This document shows positions 54,154 to 64,000 of a stretch of DNA of 64,000 nt, one piece after another (within the stretch, counting starts at the first letter, position 1; every line of letters begins with the position of its first letter). The translations under genes and the position numbers were made by a program. The stretch comes from Noviherbaspirillum autotrophicum (GTDB lineage Bacteria; Pseudomonadota; Gammaproteobacteria; Burkholderiales; Burkholderiaceae_D). The notes under the pieces were generated by a model that worked only from the letters and a program-made list of their open reading frames with translations, did not search any database and was not told where the DNA came from. Location: assembly GCF_000818395.1 (NCBI RefSeq), contig NZ_JWJG01000028.1, positions 546,853 through 610,852 on the forward strand, in the 5' to 3' direction.

Positions 54154-54406
54154 TCGTGCATTCCGGCGCGGGATTTCCCGCAAAATTTCTTTTGGCGCTA
54201 CAGCGCCTGCCATTTCTTTTCCCACGCCAAGTTCCGGTATCACCTTTGTGACATTAAAGGTCTTTGCCGCCGGAACAGCCCAGCGGCCACTCTTGTCAAA
54301 CAGGCCGAGATTGGGATCAATTCGCGGGACGAATGCGCGAACTGAATGCGGGTTGATGTGCCACCGTTGACGCCAGCCCCGGTCTTTTTACCCATCGAGG
54401 ACTAGG

Positions 54407-56827
<2,421 letters not shown>

Positions 56828-56839
56828 ATGGAGATTGGC

Positions 56840-57187
56840 ATGAACAGAGCACTCGACATCTTCAGGCAAGCATTGTGGCAGCTGACGGAGGAGCAGCCGC
56901 GCCGGCAGCCGGCGCCGCTGACGCCGCCCGATCCATGGAACGCGATGTTCACGTTCCGCTATTCGTATACCGAAATTTCCGCGCAGGGCGGCGACGCGCA
57001 TGTGAAGCGCCGCGAGACGCGCTTCGAAGACGGCAAGTTCGTCACCGAAGAGTGCGAAGGCACCGTCCGGCGCGACGCCTACGATCGCATGGTCGAGCAG
57101 ACGCAGCAGGTTTTCATCGAGCAGATGAACCAGGCGATGAAGATGTTTTATCTGCCGTTTGCGCCGCGCGGGCGCAGCGATGAATAG
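56840..57187 (+). CDS. conserved hypothetical protein downstream of lon
   Basis: 115 residues from ATG 56840, chosen because GGAG lies 6 bases upstream; ATG 56828 is too near the lon stop for a ribosome site. No signal peptide or membrane segment. Soluble and charged: FTFRYSYTEISAQGGDAHVKRRETRFEDGKFVTEECEGTVRRDAYDRMVEQTQQVFIEQMNQAMKMFYL. The beta-rich front and helical end do not match a family I know. Directly downstream of lon, so an adaptor role is a thought without evidence. Confidence 0.75.
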   Translation: MNRALDIFRQALWQLTEEQPRRQPAPLTPPDPWNAMFTFRYSYTEISAQGGDAHVKRRETRFEDGKFVTEECEGTVRRDAYDRMVEQTQQVFIEQMNQAMKMFYLPFAPRGRSDE

Positions 57188-57211
57188 CGCACGCTGCGCG
57201 CTGTGCACGGG

Positions 57212-57844
57212 CTACCGCGCCGCCAGCATCCTGTTCTTTTCCTCCAGCGTGCGGATCAAGCCTTCGACGCCGCCGCGGCCGATCTCGGCGGCGAAGCTGC
57301 TCTTGTAGGTCTGGATCATCCAGACGCCGAGCACGTTGACGTCGTACACCTTCCAGCCGTCGGTCGACTTGTAGAGGTGGTAGCCGACCTGGACCGGTTC
57401 GGCGCTGCGCTTGGGCTGCACCTGGAAGCGCACCACCACGTCGGTGGCGTCGGGAGTGGCGCGCAGCGGCTCGAACTCCAGCTTCTGGTTGCCGACCTGC
57501 GACAGCGCACCGGCATAGGTGTGCATCAGCAGCGAGCGGAATTCATCGATCAGCTGTTGCTGCTGTTGCGGCGTCGCCTGGCGCCAGTGATGGCCGACCG
57601 CCAGCGCCGTGGCGCGCCGCATGTCGAGGTAGGGCAGGATCTTCGACTCGACGACTTCCTGGATGCGCTCCGGGTTGCCGGACTTGATTTCCCTGTCGTG
57701 CCGCACGATGGACATCACTTCAGCGGTGACGCGCTTGACCATGTCGTCCGGCGCTTCTTGCGACGGCTCGGCGGCGGCGAACGCCAGTGCGGCCAGGGAC
57801 CAGCCGGCGAGTGCGAGGAACAGGCGGAATAGGGGCATCATCAT
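57212..57844 (-). CDS. MlaC/Ttg2D-like phospholipid-binding periplasmic protein
   Basis: 210 residues. Signal peptide MMMPLFRLFLALAGWSLAALAFAAA, then the MlaC fold (EVVESKILPYLDMRRATALAVGHHWRQATPQQQQQLIDEFRSLLMHTYAGALSQV ... YDVNVLGVWMIQTYKSSFAAEI). Such proteins carry phospholipids between outer and inner membrane for the Mla ABC system. Here mlaD/E/F genes are not nearby, so this is an orphan copy with another donor or partner. Convergent with the hypothetical gene after lon. Confidence 0.88.
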   Translation of the reverse strand: MMMPLFRLFLALAGWSLAALAFAAAEPSQEAPDDMVKRVTAEVMSIVRHDREIKSGNPERIQEVVESKILPYLDMRRATALAVGHHWRQATPQQQQQLIDEFRSLLMHTYAGALSQVGNQKLEFEPLRATPDATDVVVRFQVQPKRSAEPVQVGYHLYKSTDGWKVYDVNVLGVWMIQTYKSSFAAEIGRGGVEGLIRTLEEKNRMLAAR

Positions 57845-57940
57845 CTTTCAGGAAGGATATTCATTGGAGTGGATGCGATCGCGCCGGTTCGCTCTTGCGC
57901 GTGAAAAAGACGGCAAACGGAGCGTGTCGTCATCGCTGCT

Positions 57941-58567
57941 TCAGCGCTGCGTGGTCGCCAGCTTCAGCGCCAGCGCCGCGAATACCGTGCCGGCCACCCG
58001 GTTCATGACGCGCTCGGCCTGCTGCGACTGGCTCAGGCGCTGCCCGATCAGGCCGGCCAGCAGGGCAATGGCGCCAAACACCAACAGCGTCGACACGATG
58101 AACAAGCCGCCCAGCTGCACCATCTGGCCGGTCAGCGGGCCGCGCGCCGGATCGGCGAATTGCGGCAGGAAGGCCAGGAAAAAGATCGACACCTTCGGAT
58201 TGGTGATATTCATGATGATGCCGCGGCGATAGAGCTGCCCGGGGCTGGCGCTGCTGCCTTTCCCCATCGCGATGCCGGACGACGAGGCGCGGAATGCTTG
58301 CCAGGCGAGGTAGAGCAGGTAGGCCGCGCCGACCAGCTTCAGCGCGGTGAAGGCCAGCGCCGACGCCTGGAAGATGGCGGCCACGCCGAGCGACACCGCC
58401 AGCGTATGGACGATCAGCCCGGTGCACAGGCCCAGGGTCACCAGGATGCCGGCCAGCCGGCCGCGCAGCGCGGACTGGGTAAGCACGAAAATATTGTCGG
58501 GGCCGGGAGTCATGGCCAGTACGACCGACGTGGCGAAGAAGGCGAGGGCGGTTGCGAGCGGAATCAT
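57941..58567 (-). CDS. LysE-family amino-acid exporter
   Basis: 208 residues with six hydrophobic segments and the family start ATALAFFATSVVLAMTPGPDNIFVLTQSALRGRLAGILVTLG. The RhtB/LysE fold exports amino acids or homoserine lactone-like solutes. Specificity is unknown; no LysR-type regulator is adjacent. 96 bases lie between it and the MlaC gene. Confidence 0.9.
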   Translation of the reverse strand: MIPLATALAFFATSVVLAMTPGPDNIFVLTQSALRGRLAGILVTLGLCTGLIVHTLAVSLGVAAIFQASALAFTALKLVGAAYLLYLAWQAFRASSSGIAMGKGSSASPGQLYRRGIIMNITNPKVSIFFLAFLPQFADPARGPLTGQMVQLGGLFIVSTLLVFGAIALLAGLIGQRLSQSQQAERVMNRVAGTVFAALALKLATTQR

Positions 58568-58650
58568 GTGTTTCCTGTGTAAAAGCTAAGAGTGCCTGCC
58601 GATTGTAACGCCGTCCGCCGCCGCATTGATTGCGGCAGGGCAGATGGCGC

Positions 58651-59772
58651 CTACTTGCCAAACAGTTTCTTGACCATCCCGCCCAAGCCCTGCGCGGCGC
58701 TGCCCACGCCGCGCGTGAGTCCTTCGATGCTGATGCCCAGCGTTTCCGCCACCGATGCGCCGATGCGCCGGGAAAAACTGTCGTTGAGCGAAAACTGCGG
58801 GTCGTTCAGGTTGCCGTCGAGGGTGAAGCGCAGCGCGATCTGGCCGTCGCGGTTCTTCAGCGCCGCGACCACCGCCTGGCGCGGCACGCCCATGAAGGTG
58901 CCGAACGCGCCATTGCCGGGCGCCAGTTCCAGCCCGGAGAGCGTCACCGTCCCCGGCGCGTGCAGCCGGTTGCGGCGCACTGTCGAATGCAGCGCGAGAT
59001 CGAGCGTGCCGCGCTTGACGCCGGTTTCCGACGCCTTGATCAGGTACGGCTGCAGCGCCACCAGGTCGACGCCGGAGAGCGTGGTCTCGATGTCGGAATT
59101 CTTGTCCGCCAGCTCGGCCCAGCCGCCGATCGACACCCGGCCGTCGCGCTTCACGCCCTTGACGGTGCCGTCCAGCGCCAGCCCCGTGCGCCCGGCCAGG
59201 CTCGGCACGCGCAAGTCGTCGACGCGCACATGCAATTGTTCCAGCCGTGTCTTGTGCGCCGGCTGGCGCACGCTGGAATCAAAAAATTCCAGCACGCCGT
59301 CGCGCAGCTCGATGCTGCCGATGCCGACTTCCGGCGCCGACGTTGAAGTCGGCATCGACGCGGCGGCGGGCTGCACTCCTTGCGCCGCCGGCTTTTCCAG
59401 CAGGCTGGGCAACAGGCGCACCTTGCCGTCGCGGGTGCGCCAGACCGAGACGTAGGCCCGGTCGACGGCAATGTGCGACACACGCACCTTGGCCGAGAAC
59501 AGGCCGGCCAGGTCGGGCGTGACGACCACGCGCTCGGCGCGCAATGTGTCCGGCGCCGGCCAGCCCTTGGGCGCGCGGATGCGCACGTCGCGCGCTTCGA
59601 TGGCCGACCAGCCGACCACGATGTCGCCCACCTCGCTGTCGGCCCCAAGCGCCTGCTCGACCTGGCCCTTGAGCGCCTTGGTGGCCACATGCAGGCCGGC
59701 GAGGGTGCCGGCACCGAGCACAATCAGCACCGCGCCCGAGACGAGCAGCGCGCGTTGCATGCTTCTTTTCAT
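58651..59772 (-). CDS. AsmA/DUF748-like membrane-anchored protein
   Basis: 373 residues. An N-terminal membrane anchor (MKRSMQRALLVSGAVLIVLGAGTLAGLHVATKAL) is followed by a long beta-rich periplasmic part (VSHIAVDRAYVSVWRTRDGKVRLLPSLL, SIELRDGVLEFFDSS, SGVDLVALQPYLIKASETGVKRGTLDLALHS) typical of AsmA/DUF748 proteins, which are thought to help lipid transport or envelope assembly. It follows the deaminase-like gene by 10 bases, so forms the end of the channel-deaminase operon, which is an odd mix. Confidence 0.82.
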   Translation of the reverse strand: MKRSMQRALLVSGAVLIVLGAGTLAGLHVATKALKGQVEQALGADSEVGDIVVGWSAIEARDVRIRAPKGWPAPDTLRAERVVVTPDLAGLFSAKVRVSHIAVDRAYVSVWRTRDGKVRLLPSLLEKPAAQGVQPAAASMPTSTSAPEVGIGSIELRDGVLEFFDSSVRQPAHKTRLEQLHVRVDDLRVPSLAGRTGLALDGTVKGVKRDGRVSIGGWAELADKNSDIETTLSGVDLVALQPYLIKASETGVKRGTLDLALHSTVRRNRLHAPGTVTLSGLELAPGNGAFGTFMGVPRQAVVAALKNRDGQIALRFTLDGNLNDPQFSLNDSFSRRIGASVAETLGISIEGLTRGVGSAAQGLGGMVKKLFGK

Positions 59773-59782
59773 GGAATTCCTC

Positions 59783-61063
59783 CTATCGCCGCAGCCGGAA
59801 ATCGACGCTGTCCGGCCGCCCCGGCAGGTTCAGCGCCGCATGCGCCGGCTGCGACTGGCTGACGATGCGCCCGCGCCGGATCACGTAGCGCCGCGCCGCG
59901 CGCAGCCGGATCGCCTCGACTGCGTCGCCGGCGTCCAGGATCACGAGGTCGGCGTGGCAGCCCGGCGCCAGGCCATAGCCTTTCAGCCCGAGAATGCGCG
60001 CCGGCGTTTGCGTCACCGCCAGGAAGCATGCCTGCATCGCTTCCTGCGACGTCATCTGGGCCACGTGCAATCCCATGTGCGCGACTTCCAGCATGTCGCC
60101 CGAACCGAGGCTGTACCACGGGTCCATCACGCAGTCGTGGCCGAAGGCGACATCGATGCCGGCCGCCATCAGCTCCGGCACGCGCGTCATGCCGCGCCGC
60201 TTCGGATAGCTGTCGTGCCGGCCCTGCAGGGTGATGTTGATGAGCGGGTTGGCGATGGCGGCCACGCCGGCTTCGCGCATGAGCGGCAAGAGCTTGCTCA
60301 CGTAATAGTTGTCCATCGAGTGCATCGAGGTCAGGTGCGAACCGGCCACGCGCCCCTGCAGGCCGAGCCGGTGCGCGTGATACGCGAGCGTTTCGATATG
60401 GCGCGAGGCCGGGTCGTCCGACTCGTCGCAATGCATGTCCACGCGCAAGCCCTGTTCGGCCGCGAATTCGCACAGCAGGCGCACCGATTCCGCGCCGTCG
60501 GCCATGGTGCGCTCGAAATGCGGGATGCCGCCGACCACGTCGACGCCCATGGCGATGGCGCGCTTGAGGTTGGCGAACGCGCTCGGGTGGCGCAACAGCC
60601 CGTCCTGCGGAAACGCCACCAGCTGCAGGTCGAGGTAGGGGGCGACCTGGCGCTTGACGTGCAGCAGCGCTTCCACCGCCAGCAGGCGGTCGTCGCACAC
60701 ATCGACGTGGCTGCGGATCGCCAGCAAGCCGCGCGCCACCGCCCAGTCGCAATACTGCAGGGCGCGCGCGGCGACCGCCTCCTGCGTCAGCTGCGGCTTC
60801 AGCTCGCCCCACAGCGCGATGCCTTCGAGCAGCGTGCCGGAGCGGTTGATGCGGGGCAGCCCGTGGCTGAGCGTCGCGTCCATGTGAAAGTGGGCGTCGA
60901 CGAAGGGTGGCGTGACGAGGTCGCCGGCCGCATCGATTTCCTGCGCGCCGCGCACGGCAAGGGCCGGGCCGAGCGCAGCGATGCATGCGCCTTCGATGGC
61001 GATGTCGATGCCGCGCCGGCCGTCAGGCAGCGTGGCGTTGCGGATGACCAGATCCATCGGCAT
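59783..61063 (-). CDS. cytosine-deaminase-like amidohydrolase
   Basis: 426 residues. TIM-barrel amidohydrolase with metal site DAHFHMD (His58, His60), DMHCDESDD, SHLTSMHSM and FGHDCVMDPWYSLGSGDML, the latter close to CodA, which deaminates cytosine to uracil. Related pyrimidine/N-acyl-amide hydrolases are possible. The first ATG (61063) is only a few bases from AAAGGAAC; ATG 61057 two codons on is equally good. It lies between the channel and AsmA genes with gaps of 7 and 10 bases. Confidence 0.88.
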   Translation of the reverse strand: MPMDLVIRNATLPDGRRGIDIAIEGACIAALGPALAVRGAQEIDAAGDLVTPPFVDAHFHMDATLSHGLPRINRSGTLLEGIALWGELKPQLTQEAVAARALQYCDWAVARGLLAIRSHVDVCDDRLLAVEALLHVKRQVAPYLDLQLVAFPQDGLLRHPSAFANLKRAIAMGVDVVGGIPHFERTMADGAESVRLLCEFAAEQGLRVDMHCDESDDPASRHIETLAYHAHRLGLQGRVAGSHLTSMHSMDNYYVSKLLPLMREAGVAAIANPLINITLQGRHDSYPKRRGMTRVPELMAAGIDVAFGHDCVMDPWYSLGSGDMLEVAHMGLHVAQMTSQEAMQACFLAVTQTPARILGLKGYGLAPGCHADLVILDAGDAVEAIRLRAARRYVIRRGRIVSQSQPAHAALNLPGRPDSVDFRLRR

Positions 61064-61070
61064 GTTCCTT

Positions 61071-61949
61071 TCAGCGGTGGCGGTAGGGCGGCAGGTGCTC
61101 GCCGCAATCCTTGCAATATTGTGCCGTCGCTTCGTGCCCTTCGCTCAGGCAGCTGGGGCAGGTGCGCGCGGTCACCACGCGCGTCAAGCGCTGCGTCGTC
61201 ATTTCCGCCGTGACGATCCCGGTCGGCACCGCCAGCACACCCCAGCCGAGCAGCATCATCAGCGAGGCGATCGCCTTGCCGAGGTCGGAGTGCGGCGTCA
61301 TGTCGCCGTAGCCGACCGTCGTCATGGTCACGATGGCCCAGTACATCGCCTTCGGAATGCTGGTGAATCCCTGCTCCGGGCCTTCGACCACGTACATGAT
61401 GGTTCCCATCACCAGCACCACCATCATCACGATCGACAGGAACACCAGGATCTTGCGCCGGCTGGCGCTCACCGCGTTGGTCAGCATCTGGTATTCCTGC
61501 ACATACATGGTCAGCTTGAGAATCCGGAAGATGCGGATCAGGCGCAGGATGCGGATGTCGAGCAGCAGGTGCACTTCCGGCACGAAGAAGGCCAGGTACG
61601 TCGGCAGCACCGACAGCAGGTCGATGATGCCGAAAAAGCTCTTGGCATAACGCCAGGGATGCTTGACGCATGCCATGCGCAACAGGTACTCGGCGGTAAA
61701 CAGCAGCGTGATGGCCCATTCGAGCGCATCGAGCGCCGTGCCGTGGCGCTGGCTGATCGCTTGCACGCTGTCGGCCAGGACCACCAGGATGCTGAACAGG
61801 ATGGCGGCGATCAGCAGCAGGTCGAAGCGCCGCCCGGCCGGCGTGTCGGCTTCGAAGATGATGCTGTACAGGCGCAGCCGCCAGCCGGCGTCCGGTTTGC
61901 CGAACTCGGCTTGCGCTATCCGGGAAGAGGTGGTCTGGTTCTTCTTCAT
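61071..61949 (-). CDS. voltage-gated K+ channel with C-terminal zinc ribbon
   Basis: 292 residues from ATG 61949. Six membrane segments; the fourth (DIRILRLIRIFRILKL, ~121-136) has Arg at every third position like a voltage sensor. The selectivity filter is TVGYGD (201-206), between the fifth and sixth segments. After the pore the chain ends in CPSC (254-257) and CKDC (269-272), a zinc-ribbon-like knuckle rather than the usual RCK/TrkA-N domain. It would gate K+ across the inner membrane. First gene of a probable operon with the deaminase and AsmA-like genes. Confidence 0.9.
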   Translation of the reverse strand: MKKNQTTSSRIAQAEFGKPDAGWRLRLYSIIFEADTPAGRRFDLLLIAAILFSILVVLADSVQAISQRHGTALDALEWAITLLFTAEYLLRMACVKHPWRYAKSFFGIIDLLSVLPTYLAFFVPEVHLLLDIRILRLIRIFRILKLTMYVQEYQMLTNAVSASRRKILVFLSIVMMVVLVMGTIMYVVEGPEQGFTSIPKAMYWAIVTMTTVGYGDMTPHSDLGKAIASLMMLLGWGVLAVPTGIVTAEMTTQRLTRVVTARTCPSCLSEGHEATAQYCKDCGEHLPPYRHR

Positions 61950-62012
61950 GGTCGGGGACAGATGGTCAGTGTCGTTGCCTGCGGAACGTTCGCGCAATGA
62001 TATCGGCGCGCG

Positions 62013-62333
62013 TCAATAAAACACGGCAAGCCAGATGGTGTCGCAGTGCTGCGCGGTCCATTCCACGCGATGCCTTTCATGCGCGGCGATATCCACGTAG
62101 TCGCCTTCGGCCAGGCGCACCAGCCGGTCGTCCTGCTCGAAGCGCAGCGCCGCTTCTCCCTTGAGCACCATCACCCATTCCCGTTCGGGCTGGTCGTACC
62201 AGAAGCCGGCCGGCGAGCAATGGCCGCGCGAGACGATGCGCTCGATTCTGGCCGGACCGGCGCCGGCCAGCACCTGCGCCATTTCGGCAGGCAGCTGCGC
62301 CGGAATGGCGCGATATAAATTTCCGTATTCCAT
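62013..62333 (-). CDS. small cupin-domain protein
   Basis: 106 residues from ATG 62333 (AGGA ribosome site 6 bases away); a longer in-frame extension has no cupin character. Cupin motifs: FWYDQPEREWVMVLKGEAALRFEQDD with the first motif's Glu, and LAEGDYVDIAAHERHRVEWT for the second. Metal ligands are plausible but the first histidine pair is not evident. Function unknown; such proteins often act in sugar-acid or small-molecule metabolism. Divergent from the binding-protein gene. Confidence 0.82.
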   Translation of the reverse strand: MEYGNLYRAIPAQLPAEMAQVLAGAGPARIERIVSRGHCSPAGFWYDQPEREWVMVLKGEAALRFEQDDRLVRLAEGDYVDIAAHERHRVEWTAQHCDTIWLAVFY

Positions 62334-62353
62334 GTCGATTCCTGTCGATAAAC

Positions 62354-62455
62354 CGAATTTAATTCGAAATTGGGGGTTATGGAGAAATAAATTGCTGTAC
62401 GCTTGCCAATTCCATGAGAAGAACGCAAGAAAATTTGCCCGGAACTTCTCCATAA
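62354..62455. promoter_or_regulatory. AT-rich divergent spacer with two inverted repeats
   Basis: A 13-bp palindrome CGAATT-T-AATTCG (62354-62366) and a 10-bp inverted pair TTATGGAGAA (62377-62386)/TTCTCCATAA (62446-62455), the latter 59 bases apart, lie between the cupin and the binding-protein gene. The spacer is clearly richer in A+T than its surroundings. One or more regulators may bind here; none is assigned. Confidence 0.45.
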
Positions 62456-62544
62456 TCCACTTCCGTGAAACATCAGGTTCACGCCAACGCCCAAGCGCAA
62501 TCGACAAAATCGGTTAGCCGGGAACCATTCAAGTGAGGAAAACA

Positions 62545-63666
62545 ATGTTAAACAAGATTATCAGCGGCATCGCCCTGTTGGGTCTGGCCGGCACCGTATC
62601 GGCACAGGAAGTCGTCGTCAAGATCGGTCACAGCGGTCCGCTGTCCGGCTCCCAGTCCTTTTCCGGCAAGGACAATGAAAACGGCGTGCGGCTTGCCATC
62701 GAAGAATTGAATGCCAAGCCGATCACCGTCGGCGGCAAGAAGGTCAAGTTCGAGCTGGTGTCCGAAGACGACCAGGGCGACCCGAAGTCCGGCGTCAACG
62801 CCGCGCAGAAGCTGATCGACAGCGGCGTGAAGTTCGTTGTCGGTCCGTATAACTCGGGTGTCACCATCCCCGCTTCGCGCGTGTACAACGAAGGCGGCGC
62901 CGTCGTCGCCACCGTGGCTTCGAACCCGAAGGTCACCGAGCAGGGCTACAAGAACCTGTACCGTATCAACGCCAGCGATTCGCAGCTGGGCGGCAAGATG
63001 GCGCTGTACGCGGCCAAGGAACTGAAGCTCAAGAACGTCGCCGTGATCGACGACCGTACCGCGTACGGCCAGGGTGTGGCCGAAGAGTTCAAGAAGCAGG
63101 CGAAGGCGTCCGGCTTGAACGTGGTCGCGCATGAGTTCACCACCGACAAGGCATCCGACTTCAGCACGATCCTGACCAGCCTGAAGGCGAAGAAGGCCGA
63201 AGCGATCTTCTTCGGCGGCTACGCGCCGCAAGCCGGCCCGATGGCTCGCCAGATGAAGCAGCTCGGCCTGACTGCCAAGCTGCTCGGCGGTGACACCGTC
63301 TGCGTGGCGGAAACTGCCAAGCTCGGCGGCGACGCGGTCGGCGACAATGTGCTGTGCGCGCAGGGCGGCGCCATCCTCGACAAGGCCGCAGCCGGCCCCG
63401 AATTCAAGTCCAAGTACAAGAAGCGCTTCAACCAGGAGCCGGATGTGTACGCCGCTTCCTTCTATGACGGCATGATGCTGTATGCGAACGCCATGAAGGG
63501 CTCGAATTCGACCGACGCGGCCAAGGTTGGCGCCGAAATCGCGAAGACTTCGTACAAGGGCGTCGCCGGCACCTACGCATTCGATGCGAAGGGCAACATG
63601 AAGCAGTCGCCGGTCACCATCTTCAACTTCAAGAATGGCCAGCCAGCACCATTAACTAGCTATTAA
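62545..63666 (+). CDS. branched-chain-amino-acid-type ABC binding protein
   Basis: 373 residues from ATG 62545, chosen for GTGAGGAAAAC before it; the GTG at 62533 is too early. Signal peptide MLNKIISGIALLGLAGTVSA, cut before QEVVVK. Type I periplasmic fold: VKIGHSGPLSGSQSFSGKDNENGVRLAIEELNAKPITVGGKKVKFELVSEDDQGDPKSGVNAAQKLIDSGVKFVVGPYNSGVTIPAS, very close to LivJ/LivK-type amino acid receptors. A strong terminator follows and no permease genes are adjacent, so it may serve a transporter elsewhere. Confidence 0.93.
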   Translation: MLNKIISGIALLGLAGTVSAQEVVVKIGHSGPLSGSQSFSGKDNENGVRLAIEELNAKPITVGGKKVKFELVSEDDQGDPKSGVNAAQKLIDSGVKFVVGPYNSGVTIPASRVYNEGGAVVATVASNPKVTEQGYKNLYRINASDSQLGGKMALYAAKELKLKNVAVIDDRTAYGQGVAEEFKKQAKASGLNVVAHEFTTDKASDFSTILTSLKAKKAEAIFFGGYAPQAGPMARQMKQLGLTAKLLGGDTVCVAETAKLGGDAVGDNVLCAQGGAILDKAAAGPEFKSKYKKRFNQEPDVYAASFYDGMMLYANAMKGSNSTDAAKVGAEIAKTSYKGVAGTYAFDAKGNMKQSPVTIFNFKNGQPAPLTSY

Positions 63667-63711
63667 TCGATAGCAATCATTCCGGGGCGCATAATGCGTC
63701 CCGTCATCACG

Positions 63712-63746
63712 AGGAGCAGCCCGAGTCATCGCGCTGCTCCTTTTTT
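63712..63746 (+). terminator. intrinsic terminator after the binding-protein gene
   Basis: AGGAGCAGC (63712-63720) pairs perfectly with GCTGCTCCT (63733-63741), 12-base loop, followed by TTTTTT (63741-63746). It lies about 45 bases after the stop. Confidence 0.93.
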
Positions 63747-63987
63747 CTGTGCAGAACGTTCCTCGTTGCGTTGTACTCACGCGGTCAACACCGATCGGCA
63801 GAAAACGTTATCACTCCTGCTACACTAGCTGCATACTTTCATTCGGGCGGAAAGCCTTATTTCATGCCGCCTGGATGCATCATTTGGGAAACATCAGCAT
63901 CAGGCGCCGGTCGCGCTTTGCGCATCCTGGCGCCGCCTGCCGTGGCCGCAATGGGCTGAAATGGCGGGCATCAGCGAAGGAGAGCGC
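63747..63987. other. intergenic stretch before the last gene
   Basis: No coding region is convincing here. An extended -10 like TGCTACACT (63818-63826) is a possible promoter for the rightward gene that starts at 63988. Otherwise I see nothing. Confidence 0.4.
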
Positions 63988-64000
63988 ATGCCGGGCATCT
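63988..64000 (+). CDS. start of a gene cut by the window end
   Basis: ATG at 63988 follows GAAGGAGAGCGC, an excellent ribosome site. Only MPGI is visible, so no identification is possible. An in-frame ATG at 63961 could also be the start, but lacks such a site. Confidence 0.5.

Noticed and set aside
54367-54395. possible promoter for lon (TTGACG ... ACCCAT)
   Set aside because: The -10 matches neither sigma70 nor heat-shock consensus well and would leave almost no leader before the start codon.
57930-58661. alternative 243-codon frame over the LysE gene
   Set aside because: The LysE frame has the membrane pattern and family start; the other frame is Arg/Gly-rich noise.
63771-63959. 62-codon open frame near the right end
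   Set aside because: No ribosome site, no homology and unlikely composition; it lies between a terminator and a better gene start.

Overview
The window is chromosomal DNA of a high-G+C betaproteobacterium, probably Burkholderiales and most likely Oxalobacteraceae (Herbaspirillum/Noviherbaspirillum type). The gene content supports this: a LiuR-controlled leucine/isovalerate catabolic cluster, an argS-SPOR-dsbA run, a Liv-type transporter linked to acyl-CoA ligases, and several Burkholderiales-style accessory genes. Genes are densely packed, with many ATGA overlaps. I see no rRNA, tRNA, CRISPR array, insertion sequence or prophage block. The order and taxonomy are inferred from protein character alone.

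Region 1 (1-6868): the 3' end of argS, an FtsN-like SPOR protein, periplasmic DsbA (followed by a good intrinsic terminator), an SDR enzyme overlapping a cytoplasmic BtuF-like protein, a small HTH regulator with its own 8-bp inverted repeat, and a leftward metallo-hydrolase/monooxygenase pair.

Region 2 (6900-31660) is the core of the window, about 24 kb in one direction. A MerR-family regulator (LiuR) and the isovaleryl-CoA dehydrogenase gene behind it each carry a perfect TTTACG...CGTAAA palindrome. Behind them lie the enzymes taking isovaleryl-CoA to acetoacetate and acetyl-CoA: liuA, liuB and liuD (the two methylcrotonyl-CoA carboxylase subunits), liuC and the HMG-CoA lyase gene liuE, plus a thiolase, a second acyl-CoA dehydrogenase and an AMP-dependent acyl-CoA ligase. 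Two insertions stand out. A complete bioAFDB block lies between the genes for the two subunits of the biotin-dependent carboxylase. aceK, the switch of the glyoxylate bypass, lies between liuA and the thiolase gene. Together they suggest one unit that makes the cofactor, degrades the substrate and redirects the acetyl-CoA formed. The tail holds small housekeeping and hypothetical genes.

Region 3 (31760-41072): a TetR regulator with a dienoyl-CoA-isomerase-like crotonase, divergent from a nitronate-monooxygenase-type flavoenzyme; hpt; then two large c-di-GMP enzymes (MASE-like/PASx4/GGDEF/EAL and PilJ-N/PAS/GGDEF) flanking a 93-residue hydrophilic protein.

Region 4 (41267-50550): a seven-gene leftward operon (long-chain-type acyl-CoA ligase, livG, livH, livM, livK, livF, PaaK-like ligase). 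It looks like an import-and-activate system for an organic acid. It diverges from a Crp/Fnr-type regulator with a TGTCA-N6-TGACA site in the shared spacer.

Region 5 (50593-64000): mgtC-like, a PfpI/DJ-1 protein, mobA-moeA, a Lon protease away from the usual clpPX setting, an orphan mlaC-like gene, a LysE exporter, a K+ channel/cytosine-deaminase-like/AsmA-type operon, a cupin, and a second branched-chain-type binding protein with a clear terminator. The window ends in the first codons of another gene.

I do not see a clearly undescribed defence, mobile or biosynthetic system. The most interesting material is the organisation of the leucine-biotin-AceK cluster, the liv-ligase operon and several candidate operators.
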